Source: Pelargonium tetragonum (Eukaryota; Streptophyta; Magnoliopsida; Geraniales; Geraniaceae). From it: 64,000 nucleotides of DNA. The stretch's first letter is position 1, and each line of letters begins with the position of its first letter. The position numbers were made by a program, and so were the translations under genes. Location of the stretch: assembly GCA_036897445.1 (NCBI GenBank), contig JAYMTL010000076.1, forward strand, positions 29,527-93,526. The letters are read 5' to 3'. Positions 26,301 to 38,574 of this stretch are shown piece by piece. The notes beneath the pieces were generated by a model. The model saw nothing but the letters and a program-made list of their open reading frames with translations, did not search any database and had not been told where the DNA came from.

Positions 26301-27452
26301 ATATTGCGGAGAAGTTTATCTCACGATTATCACACTATACTTTAGACCCTCAAAAGGGTGCTGATTAACTTAAGAATGCTCTCTTATTTTAATTCTATAC
26401 TGGTAAAGGAGCTTTCTCAGGAAAGATTTTTATAAATTATTTAGGATAGGAATGAAGGCTTACTTTACTTACAGAAGACTCCAGGAAGTGGGGTTATTAA
26501 CATATTTTTTTAATTCGTTTTTGCAACATTGACATTGGCCTAATAATGCAAATAGCGGGTCGTTTGCTTCAGTGATCTACTCTCATCCTCAGCGTTTTTT
26601 ACAGTATCTATACGCTCACTATAAAAAAAAGAACAAAATGCGGTAAAATCCTTCAAAAGAAAATTGCTTCTCTATTTTCTAGGTATATGGGCACAACGGT
26701 GCGTGCTGTGTTTCTTACTCAACAAGGTAACTATATGCGGGTTGGGCCGGATACAAAACAAGTTGGTATGGAACAGAAATAACACAAGATTTACTAGTAG
26801 TAACAAATTCTAGGTAATCCTATTCTGCTGTCGATCAATTACACAACATATTACAAGTTAGGCAAGATGAAGCCAAAAACTGATAATATGTCCCTATCCC
26901 TAATATTTAAAGGAGTAGCTATTATCTTGAAATTAGGGTGTTATATTCGCTTTATAAGAAACTTAATGATGTTACAAACAGAGCTAAAGTAGGACATTTT
27001 ACAAATTTTGACAACTGCTCGGGGTAACAAAGGGGGCTCAGTAATATCATTGCAATTCAATAAGGGAATTTTTCAGTCACTAAATTGTTTATAGTCAAGT
27101 TAGTAGCGCGAAAAATAGGAACTCGCTCAGCTTACTTTTACATTTTTACTTTCTTTTGTTAAATTAAGTTAAGTGGGCACTAAACTACTTTTGATTCCTT
27201 AACTTTCCTCATGTTATTGATCAGTCGGATACTCTGCCGATTTTATACCCCTGCTCGACTGCACTAGATTTTTCACTTAAATTCTGACTTAAATTATGTA
27301 AGAGTGAAGATCAGTAATTTCTTTTAACTATACCATGTCCGTCCTAAACTGCTTAATTACCTTCTTAATCCCAGCATCGTATCCATCTCTCATATAAATT
27401 CCTTCTAAAAGCTAGTATTTTTACAATAAAAAGTTAACATACTTTATATATT
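20320..27452. other. Non-coding AT-rich DNA
   Basis: No gene is recognised. Open frames at 22410-22676 (minus, 88 codons) and 23843-24025 (minus, 60) are of chance length and lack motifs. G+C palindromes lie at 22143-22148 (GGGCCC), 23425-23432 and 26111-26118 (both GGGGCTCC). Confidence 0.65.
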
Positions 27453-27466
27453 CCCCCCGGGGGGGG
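27453..27466. repeat. C6-G8 homopolymer palindrome
   Basis: Six C are followed directly by eight G, flanked by AT-rich sequence (TATATATT on the left). It is the most extreme G+C tract that I see in the window. If it is not an assembly artefact, it would form a strong hairpin and a G-run. Confidence 0.7.
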
Positions 27467-28162
27467 TGAGCTCGTATCAAGTCCCATACATAATTCAGAG
27501 TTGATGATCCATACTATAAACACTATAAACGAGGCTCTTGCATAAAAAGAGTGTAGGAGCCTTTATCTATTTAGAGACTAGAGAGCATTAAAAATCAAAA
27601 ATAGAGCTACTTAAATTAAAGAAAGGAGTTCCTAAGCTAATAACTAGAAAATACAAATTTTAACTAGATTTTTTAACTTATTCTTAAAATTGCATTTAAA
27701 GTAACACCCGAGAATCCTATATCTACGGAGACTTTTTCCTTTATGCCATTTAGTAGAGTCCTTATTATACCTCATTTTTTAAAGTTAGGGCAAGACTTCT
27801 TATACCTAGTATACATTCTGTCATCGCGGCAGCGTCCCTACACTCCAGTAATTAATTATTGTCAGTATCCGACCTCGTCTCGTAAGGAAACCATAAGCCC
27901 AGTTTCCAGAAATCAGGATGCAGTACTTTAGCTTTTTAGTCAATTAGGAAGTTCTTATTCTCAAAAAGCTTATTTATTGCTTACGTTAAGAAGGACCTTG
28001 GTTTGCTAAATCAATAGTAAAAACTCGCATAGTCCTCCTTTAATAAGTAAGTACAGCTCACCGTTATTCAGAATTAGCAAAAGACTCCTTTTAGAGGGTT
28101 GGATAAGCAGAGAGAGAGTAGGCTTTTATTCCAAGAATAAGAAAAGAAAAAGGTTAGTTTGA
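27467..28162. other. Non-coding AT-rich DNA
   Basis: No gene is recognised. A 62-codon frame at 27743-27931 (plus) has no known motif and is of chance length. Confidence 0.6.
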
Positions 28163-28233
28163 CACATAAGAATTGGACTTGAACCCATAGCATCTGATAA
28201 CTTGTTGGGTTGCTCTACCATTTGTAAAAGTAA
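28163..28233 (-). pseudogene. tRNA-like remnant, identity unassigned
   Basis: Read on the minus strand, the segment has ATGGTAGAGCA (D-arm 3' part, 28209-28219) and GGGTTCAAGTCC (T-arm, 28175-28186). The spacing between them is what a class I tRNA would have. The T-stem has one mismatch. The anticodon arm does not pair cleanly and the acceptor ends do not match, so I assign no amino acid. Decay from an organellar tRNA is the simplest explanation. Confidence 0.4.
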
Positions 28234-31087
28234 GACTAAATATTACGTGGGTAATAAGAAAATCGGACAGATTCTTACATAAGTCATAAGTAAACTTAAA
28301 TTTAAGAATGAATCTATTAATTAGACTACTCATAAAGGATCGCTTCTTAAGTTTTATCGAATTCGATTCAGTGGAAAAGAGCTAAAAAAAGAAACAACGG
28401 CTAAACCAGAGTTAGCTATCTTGCATATTCCAAAATCTAGATATTTAGTTAGTATAAAGCCTCAAACTTTTAGTTATTTACCCTGGGTTCAACCCCCATC
28501 CTATAATTATAAAAGAAAGATTTTAGAATAGTTCCTACTTTTGGATTCTGTTACGTATATAGTTTCGCGCTTTCTGTTTCTGTAAGTAATGTATAAATGT
28601 AGGATTCTCTTAATATCCACTAATAGTGAGGGGGAACCCAATACCTTAGTATCCAATTCATCTTAAATTCAGAATAGGGGCCCATTAAATTTAAATAAGG
28701 ATTCTATAGAGCTGCATTGCATGCCAGAACTGTTGCTTACTAATCCCTAATTCTACTTCAACTCACTTGGTATAAGTTTTAGAAAAGTAAGGGAATTTCA
28801 AGTCAAGCTTGGCTAGTGTTACTAACTTGCTATACTTGTCGAAGTATTATATTAATTTATTGGACGATTTTTCTTTCCTCTATCTACTTTTTGTTACCAT
28901 CGGCTCAGGCTAAAAAGAATTTTCAGACAAGTTTATCCTATAACGGTACAGGGTTGAACTCTCGTCTTTAATTGATAAGTGCATGTACTACTTCATTTTT
29001 ATTTATCTTATTCTTATACTTATTATCATAACAGAGACCAGAAAATAAGGATTGCTAGTTAAATTTCTATTAAAGTTTTGAAAACTATAGCTAACCAAGG
29101 ATTAATTCTTTTGCTGTAAAGTGGTTTATTATAATAAGAAATTCAGTTCCTTTGCCATTAAGAGCGTCATTAAATTATGTCCTTTATTTTTATTCCTTCT
29201 TATTTGTTGTGGGCTTCAAGTCATATATAAGCAAAAAAGCTTAATAAGGTACCCCCTTAGCCTGTATAAACGGATAGGGCAATCCTCAGTTAGGAGACTT
29301 GGTCTAGTTTTCTCTTCAATATCTCACAAAGAGATGAGCTTAAAGCAATCTTAGAGGAGTTTAAGTTACTCTCTTAATAAAGAATAAAGAAATTTCATCT
29401 ACCTTGGAGACTCGTTTATGTCAAAGCTTTACTCAACTCTTTTGAAAGGGTAGTACTTCCCTGTAGTCAGGGATGGTCTAATCTTTCTCTATAAATTAAC
29501 ATATACATCATAGAAAATTTCTCAAACTATTGAAAGAGTCCTCTTCCGCGGGGATACTATAGGGTAAGTATACTTATATAAGCCTCTAGCGCATATAGAC
29601 TCCTTTTGTAATCCATATTTACTATATCACCAGGTAAAGAGTTGCGCCCCCTTTCATGTATAATTGCTTACAAAACTCGGTAGGGATATCTAAAATCTTT
29701 ATTTCCGTTTAGGAATTGACCGTTCATAGCCAAATATATAGAAGTTTTAAAGCGTCACATTCTTTTAAGCGAGTTTTTTGCTAAAGCTTAATTTTATAAT
29801 CTTTACCCTAGACTTTTACTTGAGATGAGATATTATAATTATGAAATCCTGTAAGATTTTTATGCCCTAGAAGTCCTAGTTAGATTTCCTTGTTGAGGTT
29901 TACCCTTTTTGCTTTGCGGCCTAGCTACTGAGCTTGGAATCGGAAGCCCTTCGCCGCAAGAGACTTTTTAGGGCTTTTTGTTAGATTTTCTTGTATCTTA
30001 TTACTCGAATAACTTTTAGCTTCATTTCTTTCGACCTGTTTTGGTAGTAGTATTAGCTTGGTACGGGTAAACCCCGTAGAAATTTTATAGGAATTCCTCC
30101 TTTCTTTTTTTTACTAACCGCATTTATATAAGATATACTTCTGTTTCTATTTGAAGTTTCGCTCAGCAGGGGTGGAGTTCCTAGTATAGGAGCGGCTCCC
30201 AAAATAAGAATTACAAAGAGTTTTCTATTACCCCGGAAACTTAAAGACTCTAACACGAGATTTGACTTGGCTGTAATATAACTTAAAATATCTTTATCCA
30301 GTACTTATAAAAGAGCTCTAGTAATGTATAAAGGGACCTACTTTAGAGTTTACTTACTAGAGACTAGAGATTCCCCAACATCTTTCTAAACTACTTACGA
30401 CAAAAAACTATTAGCGTGCATGGCCCATAACTGTATATGTCTATTTCCTGGTTAAAGGTAATCAGTTTCTGACAAAGACCTATAGGAAAGTTTGGGAAGA
30501 TTATACGAAAGTATAGAAGTAGCTGATAGAAATTTTTTAGCTCTTAAGAGGAAAGGTCTAGCTCTAAAGAAAGGAATATGAAAGCTACAGGGATTTTTCA
30601 GTAGTAATTGAACCTAAGAACCACAAAAGAACTAGCTTATAATAGGAGTTTCACTTGAGCCTTACATTCCAATGTATATTGTTACTCTTTAGAACTAGAA
30701 TTTCGTCTGACTTTATCAGGGATTCCCCTATAGATATAGAAAGAAACTTACAAAAATCCTATTAAGTAAGGGAAATCCGCCTCTAGTACAATTTTTTACA
30801 ATATGATCAACTCAGGAAATCTCCGAAACTCATGGATGTCTCTTGGCTAGTACTTTTCTGTTTTGGTATTTCAATTTCAATTATGTCTCATTTCTTTTCA
30901 AAAAGAATCGAATTGAGTGAACGTTTCTTGACTAACGCATCTTAGCTCTTGGTTTTAGTGTTAGGATCTTTCACAAAGCATAAGTAAGAAGTGTTAGTTA
31001 GTTTAGTGCTGAATAGCTGAAGTGAAATCTTCCCTTAATTAGTCTGTTTCTTGGATCTGGACACTCCTAGTTAGAAGAGTCCTTGTT
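28234..31087. other. Non-coding AT-rich DNA
   Basis: No gene is recognised. Frames at 29121-29354 (plus, 77 codons, hydrophobic middle) and 30053-30256 (minus, 67) are of chance length. A T-loop-like GGGTTCAACCC lies near 28487-28497 without the rest of a tRNA. GGGCCC is at 28678-28683. Confidence 0.6.
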
Positions 31088-31155
31088 GGGAGATATACCA
31101 CTCAGTGGGTAGAGTTTTCGGTTTTAGTCCTAAACTTCAAGGGAATTTAGGGGAT
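31088..31155 (+). pseudogene. tRNA-like remnant, possibly trnK-like
   Basis: The sequence CTCAGTGGGTAGAGT (31101-31115) is a good D-arm. It is followed by TTTTCGGTTTTAGTCC, where the anticodon arm would be, and then TTCAAGGG. The middle resembles the plastid trnK(UUU) anticodon region with C-to-T changes, judged from memory. The anticodon stem is at best four pairs and the T-stem is lost. The call is weak. Confidence 0.25.
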
Positions 31156-33359
31156 AAGAGACTCTTGAAACTTGAAAAGCACTTTATTATATTAAGTAAG
31201 ATAAGCAAAGGAAAGACATATTTGGAAGACCCAAAAAAGTCAAAAGCGAAGGTGTTGAAATAATATTAAAGTAAAGGTAACGAAGTTAAAGGAATTTGTC
31301 AATTCTGCGTATAGCTATGGTTAGTTAGTAAAGAGTTGTAACGCTTTTTAATTTAATAGGTATAAAATTCAGTCTCTTGTAAACCCTGTGGTAAATTCCC
31401 CGAAAGGTAAAATGAAACTAAATAAAATATTTTAGGGGCTTTATACTAATTAATAAAACCCTCTTTTAAAATAAGCGAGCCTCCTGCCTTCCCTACCCTA
31501 AATCTTTAACTAAACGCGGTGTATATTATACCCCCTTGCAAGCGGCAGCAAAGAGATTTTACAAAAAACGGGTTTATCAAGGATAAAAAGCACTTAGTAC
31601 CCAAAAAGACTCCATAATTGAATTGAGCAAGGACCCCAGGATTCCCCAAAAGGTACTTACTTTCTTCCTTTTTCTCGAGAGTAGCTAAACTAAAATTCTT
31701 GCTATTATAAGAGATAGTTTTTAGAAGAGTTTCTATATTGTTATTTAGGAGCAAGTCAACGGGAAACATCTCTTCTAGTTAGGATACACAGTTTATACAC
31801 GGATTCACGGCGTCTAGTAATAAGTTTTGAGGGCCCGTATAGAAATTGAACTAAATAAGTTTCTTTTTTCAAAGTTTTGTTTGGGTCCCTCTTTTAGGAT
31901 GCAGCATTACGACACAAAAAATCTAATAAATATTGCAGCTAAACGGGGTTTTTGGAGAAGAAGAGTTGCGACCACCCTCGTTTTAGGGTAACTCTACTTT
32001 TTAAAATCCAGTTTAGGAAACAACTTCTTACAATTTGACTTCTATTTTCAGAGTTATTCTTGTGTATCATTATGTATCTCATAGAGTAACTGCACTAACC
32101 GGAATATCGAAACTTTGCTATGCTATTAGGAGATCTCTACCCGTTTATCAACAGCAACAGACTAAATTCGTACTTTTAAGTAAAGGGAGGAGAGGACCCT
32201 TTATAAAATCCCTTAATTATAAAAAATATGTTATGTTTAATATCCGAGAGTATAATAAGTAAAGCCCAAATTTAGTTTCATTTTTTTCTTCCTTTTTACT
32301 TTTGAGCTATAGGAACAAAGCGCTTTTGTAAAAAAAAAATAGCATAGGTATATGTAATTAATAAGGAGCCCCTCAAGAAAGCCTTAGAGCTCACTTTTTG
32401 TTGTAAGTTGTCAAAGCCAGAATGATGCAGTGAAAAAGCTCCTTAGTAGAGTTCCGTAGGCGGGGTTTTCGTTGAGAATAGTAAGGACTGTGGTTCCGGT
32501 TAGTAGGGAAGCCCATTCCTAGAGTATAACAGGGTAAAGCTAGCTTAGGAGAAGAGAAGAAGTCAAAAAATGTTTTTTTCGGAGCTATCCATGGGTCTTA
32601 ATTTGCTATTTCCTTGTTTTTAATTACTAAAGAATTTCCCCAAGTTTGCTACTAGCGGGTTTTCTTAATAAAATTTAGAGGCTAACTGTGCGACGGATTA
32701 CAAGACTATACCAGCTACTAGGAACTAGCATTTATTTAATAAGGGCTCCTAACTTGAACTTTTCATTCTTTTGTGCTAAATGAAATTTAACCAGAAAAGT
32801 CAATCAGTGCAGCATAAAGCATTCCTATAAAGTGGTATACTACCCATTTTTGAAGCGTTTCTCCCCTAGGGCACTCTTTTAACAAAAAGATTCTTCTTGT
32901 GGCGACCCTTTACGTAAGGAGAAGGTATATAATAAATAGGTGTAATAAAAAAAATATGCTTATCTAGTAACTTAGTAAAAAACCCCATGCATTGTTAGAA
33001 ACTCTTAAAAGAACTACTACAGAGCTCTTATAGTTATAAACTTTGTTCCTTATGAGCCCGCTGTATTACTACGCTTATCCTGCAATTCTGGAACTTTAAT
33101 AAAAGGAGAACCTATATGACATAATCACACCCGGGTTTGAAGGGTAAAAACTCTTGACAGGGAAAGCTTTTACAAAATTCTGCTTATTCAGAAGCAGTTT
33201 CTTATCTACAAAGAGACCTGTGTTATCCGACTTTCCACTCGAAAAAGATAGTTAAGGTAAATACGAAGTTTAATATATAAGCTTGTTTTATGAGCTATAT
33301 ACCTATGCCTTGTATAATATCCTGTTGCTTAAGCAGCAGAAGTAGAGCTATACGCTTAC
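31156..33359. other. Non-coding AT-rich DNA
   Basis: No gene is recognised. It carries a dyad motif at 31275-31288, GGGCCC at 31831-31836 and GGAGCCCC at 32365-32372. Frames at 31506-31769 (minus, 87 codons) and 32035-32262 (plus, 75) are of chance length. Confidence 0.6.
31275..31288 (+). repeat. 14-nt dyad motif copy, AGG-TAAC-GAA-GTTA
   Basis: Same 14 bases as at 20306 and 43186. It shares 23 bases with the former (31275-31297). With the latter it shares 18 bases starting four bases upstream (31271-31288). Confidence 0.7.
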
Positions 33360-33650
33360 AGGAAATTTTTGTTACTCTACTTTTTTTGTAGCTATAGTAT
33401 TAAAGTTATTATATTATTGTATTAGTACATTAGTACTATGTATATTATTAGTATTATCTAAGTATTCTTTAGTTATAATATATGAGTATATGAGCTGTTC
33501 TTTACTTGTATTGGATAGCTTAAGATTGTATTACCTTCTTCAAGGGGTACTCTTCTTGCCCTATACTTTTATCGGTTAAGAGTATTGAGCCTTGGAGATA
33601 CTTGATAGAGTCTATGTTACCGACTGTAGCTTTGGTTAATCTTACTAGTA
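33360..33650 (+). repeat. Diverged repeat related to 37610-37745
   Basis: Both places show, in the same order, TTACTCT then a T-run, TTTGTAGCTA, GTATTAG with TATTAG variants, then GG.TA.TC.TTCTTG, and later GTAGC.TTAGTTA-like sequence. The upper copy also contains the 16-base palindrome TAGTACATTAGTACTA-like core near 33424-33438. Similarity is partial and was judged by eye, so this is a suggestion of an old dispersed repeat and not a firm call. Confidence 0.35.
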
Positions 33651-36600
33651 TTTGTAATAGTACATACACACTATAACCACGGATTGACTTTGACTTAACT
33701 TGCTCCTTGTTACTTACTTGTTTGCTTTATATACCCCTTCTTTATTAGAGCTATACTTCTCCGAGGGGCATTGATAGCTAGATGGCTGGGTTTCCTTAAT
33801 GGGTAAAAGGATAAATCCACTACGGACTTTAAAACAACTAGGTTTAGGATTTAATAGGGTAAAAGGCGAGAGCTTAGCAGGTACTCGATCGGGAATTCGA
33901 CAAATTTCGCTCAGCTCTGGTGTTAGGAAAATGAGAAGCCTTTTGGGCATTATCCCACGAAGATTACTGCTTTTTAACTTCATATTAGAATAGGGGTCTC
34001 CCCTTTGTACCCATAAGGATTCTTTTAATTTAAAAGGATTAAGAATAAGAAAGAGTGTCTTAATCTTAATTAACGTAGAATGAAAGCACTTATATAGATA
34101 TATAGAAAAAAGTTTTCATTTAGACTTCCCCGGGAATTGTGTACTTCCTTTAAGGGATTTTTTAGTATTTTCATTTTAAAGAACTTTCTAAAGTCAAACT
34201 TGACCCTATAAAATAGAATGCCGAAAGTTCAAGTCCCATCCTCAGACCGAAGTCGGGAAGATAAACAAAGAGGGGCCGTTGAGTGTACAAAAAATCTATA
34301 TTTTAAGCTATTCACTTACAATAAAAAGATAAAGCCTAGGAGCTCCCTGAATTAAAAAAGGGGTAGATCCAGAAGAATAAAAGAAATACATCATAACTAA
34401 AGGGGCCGCGGGCCTTTTTACTTAAAAGATACTTTACAGAATTCCTTTTTGTATCGATAAAAATGAGTCTTCCAGGGATGATAGTCCCTTTTTTGCACCA
34501 TTCTAAAAAAAAAGTTAGCTTTTATATACGGATTTTCTAAATAAAATAAATAGAGGTATAACTTTCTCGCGTAGAGGCTGCTTAATTAAATGAGCAAAAT
34601 ACTCCGGAGTGTCCCCAATCTCTAACAGGAAGTTCCTTTATTTTAATAAGGTTATGCACAAGGTTCCAGAAAGCGGGGGTTAGCTCGAAAACTTCAAAAG
34701 ATACAAGCTTAACGAAGAATTGAAGTTTATTATAATTACAGTTGTTAGTACGCCTCCGGGAATTCCCGGTTTCTATATAAGTAGTTTTTACCTTTCCCCT
34801 TACAAGCAAAGCTATCGCATAAAAGAATTACGAGTCCCCTGTACTAACGTGAGGATCCTGTTCATTAGTGTATTAGCTTTCGCGTCTTTTATAAAAAATT
34901 CCTCAGTAAAACTTGACTATAGCTACCTTTTGGTATATAACAAAAAGAAGGTCTTTGTTGTTGTATATAGAGTACCTCTCCCTTTAAGACTAAAGTACAA
35001 AGCACTGCACTTTTGGTAATTGACTCATCATAGGAAGCTGCCGGAGGGCTTTATAAAAAAGTCTTAGTAGAATAGGAAGTAGTTCAAGAATAAAGAAACA
35101 GAATTTGTCCCATTGCTGTGGGCCTAAACCTTGTCGCCACTAAAGATACAAATTATATAACTTTATAAACTCTATACTTTCTTTTTAGGATTTCTTGTTT
35201 ACCGGAATAAACTTCAGTTCAACTTCTTCTGGAAACTCTTTTACTAGTAGGTTTGTTGCCATAAAAGATCCGCTCTTTTTTAGTTAGATTCATTAAAAAA
35301 AATGAAGATATATAGTAAGACTAATACGCTGAACTTACGAAATTCACGTTGATGGCTTGGTATTCTACCTCAAAATGGATACTCCTTTTTGTCCACAGGA
35401 GGGAGCCTTTTTTGTTTAGAAGTTCTTCTATTTAATATTGACTTTTCAAAGTCTCTTTTATCTACTTGCGGAACTTTTTACGTCATATAAATCAGGATCT
35501 ATTTCTATGAAGCTAGACTCATATCGGATCCCCTCCTAAATATAGTATAGAAAAACCCATTAGAATAAGATGAATCCGGAACTACCTTTATTGATTGTTT
35601 CTATTTCTTTTTGCCATGTTTTAGAAGTGTAGTAGAATGTACGTAAGTCCTCAAACTATAAAAGGGTCTCTTAGAAGGGCAAAACTAATAGAGTCTTTTC
35701 TTGTCCACGAAGCCCTTTTTAGAATCTGAGATGTCTGGTTAATTTACTTTTTCTATATTCTTACTTGACTTCTTTAGGGGTACCACTATTCGGTATACGT
35801 ATATTTATAGCGATTAATAGCTCTATATGTACAAAGAAGGTAATCCTTTTTTGGAGTGAGAGAAAGTAATTTAATTCATATAGATTTTCTTAGCCTCTTA
35901 GTCTGTATCTTCTTAAAAGGCTATAACTTGTTGTCTTATCCCAAACCTCTCTGTAGCTAGTGTAGCTTATACTAGTTATATTACTTTATTCTAAAGAATA
36001 AGGTATGGGGGGATAGGTTTATTGTGTATTGGTTGTTATAGGGGTTCCCTTACATATACTATAGTTGTCGCTTTTAATAGTTATAATAGTGTTAAAGTTC
36101 CTCTTTTTGCTTTGTAATTTTTCTTACTTTCGAAAGCTTTCTGTAACCCTGCTTTTATTTAAAGGAGTTGCCTTGAAACGGCTCTTGTTTACCTGTCTTT
36201 TTCATAAGAAAAGGAACTCTTTACCCAACCACCTAGCACCTAGACGAATAGGAACCAAAAACGAAAGGAATCGCTCTCTTATTAATACTCTTAGGGAAAT
36301 ACATTCTTTTTATATATTACCTTAAACTTAATTAATAGTGTACTAAGCGTCCAGTACATTTTGTAATGAAAAGGAAGACCTAGGCGGAAAGGTTTTTCAC
36401 GTCCTATTCGCTAGGGAAAGCCAGAAGATCTTAATTGGACACTTATTGCAGCTTCCTTATAAGAGGAAAACAAAAGAAGAAGGTGGGTCGTGGCTATCCT
36501 AACGTATTCACTATTAGGATTCTTACTCTACCGAAAGTGAAAAGTGACTGAGAAGAGAATACTTGCGAGTACTTCAAGGAGACTTATGAAGTCAAAATCA

Positions 36601-37437
36601 CCCTTTGTAGCTGATGACTATTGAGAGACACTCTTGCACTAAGTTACTAAAGGAAGGAGCTGCTCTAGTTAAATATTGAGTAAAACCTTAAAGGGGCAGT
36701 TTTTGAGTTTGAATTTTCGGGACAATGGTCAAGAAAAACTAAAAAGGTACAAGTTTCCTAATTAACATCTGTCACAAAAGCTAGTAAATAGAAAATTCCC
36801 GCAAGAGAAAAAGTTACTAAAAATCTTAAATTCCTTGTTTAGAAACTTACACTGTATTAAAGGAATAGCATCTCCGATTCCTAGCTTTAGAGAACTCCCA
36901 GCCAGACTAAGGGAAATACTAGTAAGAAAATCCTGAGAAAACCTTTCTGGACTACATAACTCGGAGCCTTACCTTAGCTATCTTCTACTCCAAGCAGCTC
37001 TCTAACGTCTGATCAGAATACTTTATCTCGTAAAACCTATCTCAACGGAATCCCCAAGACTTTCTTCTAATCAAATTCCTAGATTTGATCCCTATTCTTC
37101 ACTTTATTATACTTTAATATAAACTAAAAACCCTTTCCTTTATTCACGAAAATCTAGCAATTCCTATTTATATAGGGATTAAGGTTATAGCCTCAAAATG
37201 TCTCCTTCTTTCTATTTGCCTTTGTGGCCCCTTTTTAAAGTTTAAAATTCTGGGATAAATCTTATGAGTATTTCCGGAAAATAAAAAGAAACAAAACGCA
37301 AAGTTAGAACCTTAATGGGTCTTCCTAAGTTACTTTAAAATAAGAATCCCCTAAAAGTTATCCTTTTTTTAGCCAGGCTTAACATAGCTACTAGAAAGTA
37401 AAGAAAAGAGCTTCAAAGCGTAAAGATAACGAATACA
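33651..37437. other. Non-coding AT-rich DNA
   Basis: No gene is recognised. The longest frame is 34720-35019 (plus, 99 codons). It is moderately hydrophobic and has no motif that I know. About five frames of 99 codons or more are expected by chance at this composition. Overlapping frames on both strands at 33714-33993 also look like chance. GGAGCTCC is at 34339-34346. Confidence 0.6.
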
Positions 37438-37451
37438 AGGTAACTTCGTTA
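37438..37451 (+). repeat. 14-nt dyad motif copy, AGG-TAAC-TTC-GTTA
   Basis: Sequence AGGTAACTTCGTTA. The arms are TAAC/GTTA and the centre is TTC, the reverse complement of the usual GAA centre. Confidence 0.65.
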
Positions 37452-38489
37452 CTTCAAGCCCCTAACTAGAATGTATACTACCTAAACCGTCCCTCAGGAA
37501 AGTGGAATATACTCTAAAAGGAAGGTTTAAATCCCATAAGACTACTCTTCTTGTAAGCTATACTGCCTGTAGTACCTATTGTAGCTAAGAGCTTACTTGT
37601 CTTATTGTTCTTCTTCTTACTCTTTTTGTTTGTAGCTAGTAGATAGTATTAGTGTATTAGTTGTTTAGGGGGTATCCTTCTTGTGTTATGGAGCTTATCA
37701 ATTCAATACGTCAATACGGAAGGTGTAGCCTTAGTTAGATATATAGTAGCTAATAAAGTGTATCCGGTTTTGAAAAAAGTAGGATTCTCCCTATACAGAA
37801 AAGTAGTAAAGTATGAGATCCCTCTCAAAGTTGAAATCGAATTTTATCCCTTATAACAACAAGCAATCACTTAGATAATTAGGTTGTGAATGAAATACTC
37901 TAGAAAAGCAGAACTTTTAAGTAGCCTAGAGATAGTTCCCGTAATTGTTCCATTATAACCTGATAACACATGTACAAGCACCAGCAACTGATGGACTTCT
38001 TTTTAATTGTTTGAGTTGGATTCTCTTTCATTGGTTTACTTGGTCTTTGCTTTCTTACGAGTAGTAGCAGCAGCGGCAGCATTGGCGAGAGTACTCGTAA
38101 GAAGGAGGATGAAAACTTGTCCATTTCGGGTATTTCAATCAATCAGCTAACGCTCTAATCAATTCAATATACAAGTCTATGATAGATGGTATAACATGAG
38201 TCTAATAACAGAAACTTATTCTATCCTTTCTTAGGAACCTACTAGAAATCCAATCCTCTAGCTTGCTCTTAGCAGGCCAAGTACTGCTTTGCTGTCGAAA
38301 TTGAAAGGGAACTAGTAATTGCAAATGTTAGCAGGCTCTTTACTTTAGACGAGAGTAGAGTCCTAATTTTTTCTGACTTTAGGAAAGAGAATGATTAATC
38401 TTATCTTAATATTAGAAGTTCCTGATACTGATATTAAGTAACTGTAGAAGAACTCAATTCAGTCTAAGGAGTTTTTTTGTCTTGCAAGG
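37452..38489. other. Unidentified, partly G+C-richer patch; possible decayed gene
   Basis: Around 38041-38130 the sequence becomes richer in G+C (for example a GCAGCAGCGGCAGC run). An 80-codon minus-strand frame (37900-38142) overlaps a plus-strand reading from an ATG at 37970 to a TAA at 38156-38158 that is interrupted by one TGA at 38012. The plus reading would give a hydrophobic N-terminal part, then a serine run and a charged tail. I recognise neither. Stop spacing in the minus frames upstream is close to random, so coding origin is unproven. The 37610-37745 part resembles 33360-33650. Confidence 0.3.
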
Positions 38490-38574
38490 TTATCTCTATA
38501 TTCCTTCCTTGTTTTGCTTTGTGGTTGTAAGCTCTTTCGCAAGTCTGTAAAGCAGTAAAGGAATATAGAGATAA
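38490..38574. repeat. 17-bp perfect inverted repeat with nested stem
   Basis: The left arm at 38490-38506 and the right arm at 38558-38574 are perfect 17-bp complements around a 51-nt loop. Inside the loop, TGCTTT (38515-38520) can pair with AAAGCA (38548-38553), giving a nested second stem. A perfect arm of this length in decayed DNA is unlikely by chance. The element could be an RNA hairpin, a miniature inverted-repeat remnant or a palindrome formed in replication. Confidence 0.75.

Noticed and set aside
34720-35019. 99-codon plus-strand frame as a gene
   Set aside because: About five frames this long are expected by chance. It overlaps a 75-codon minus frame and shows no family motif.
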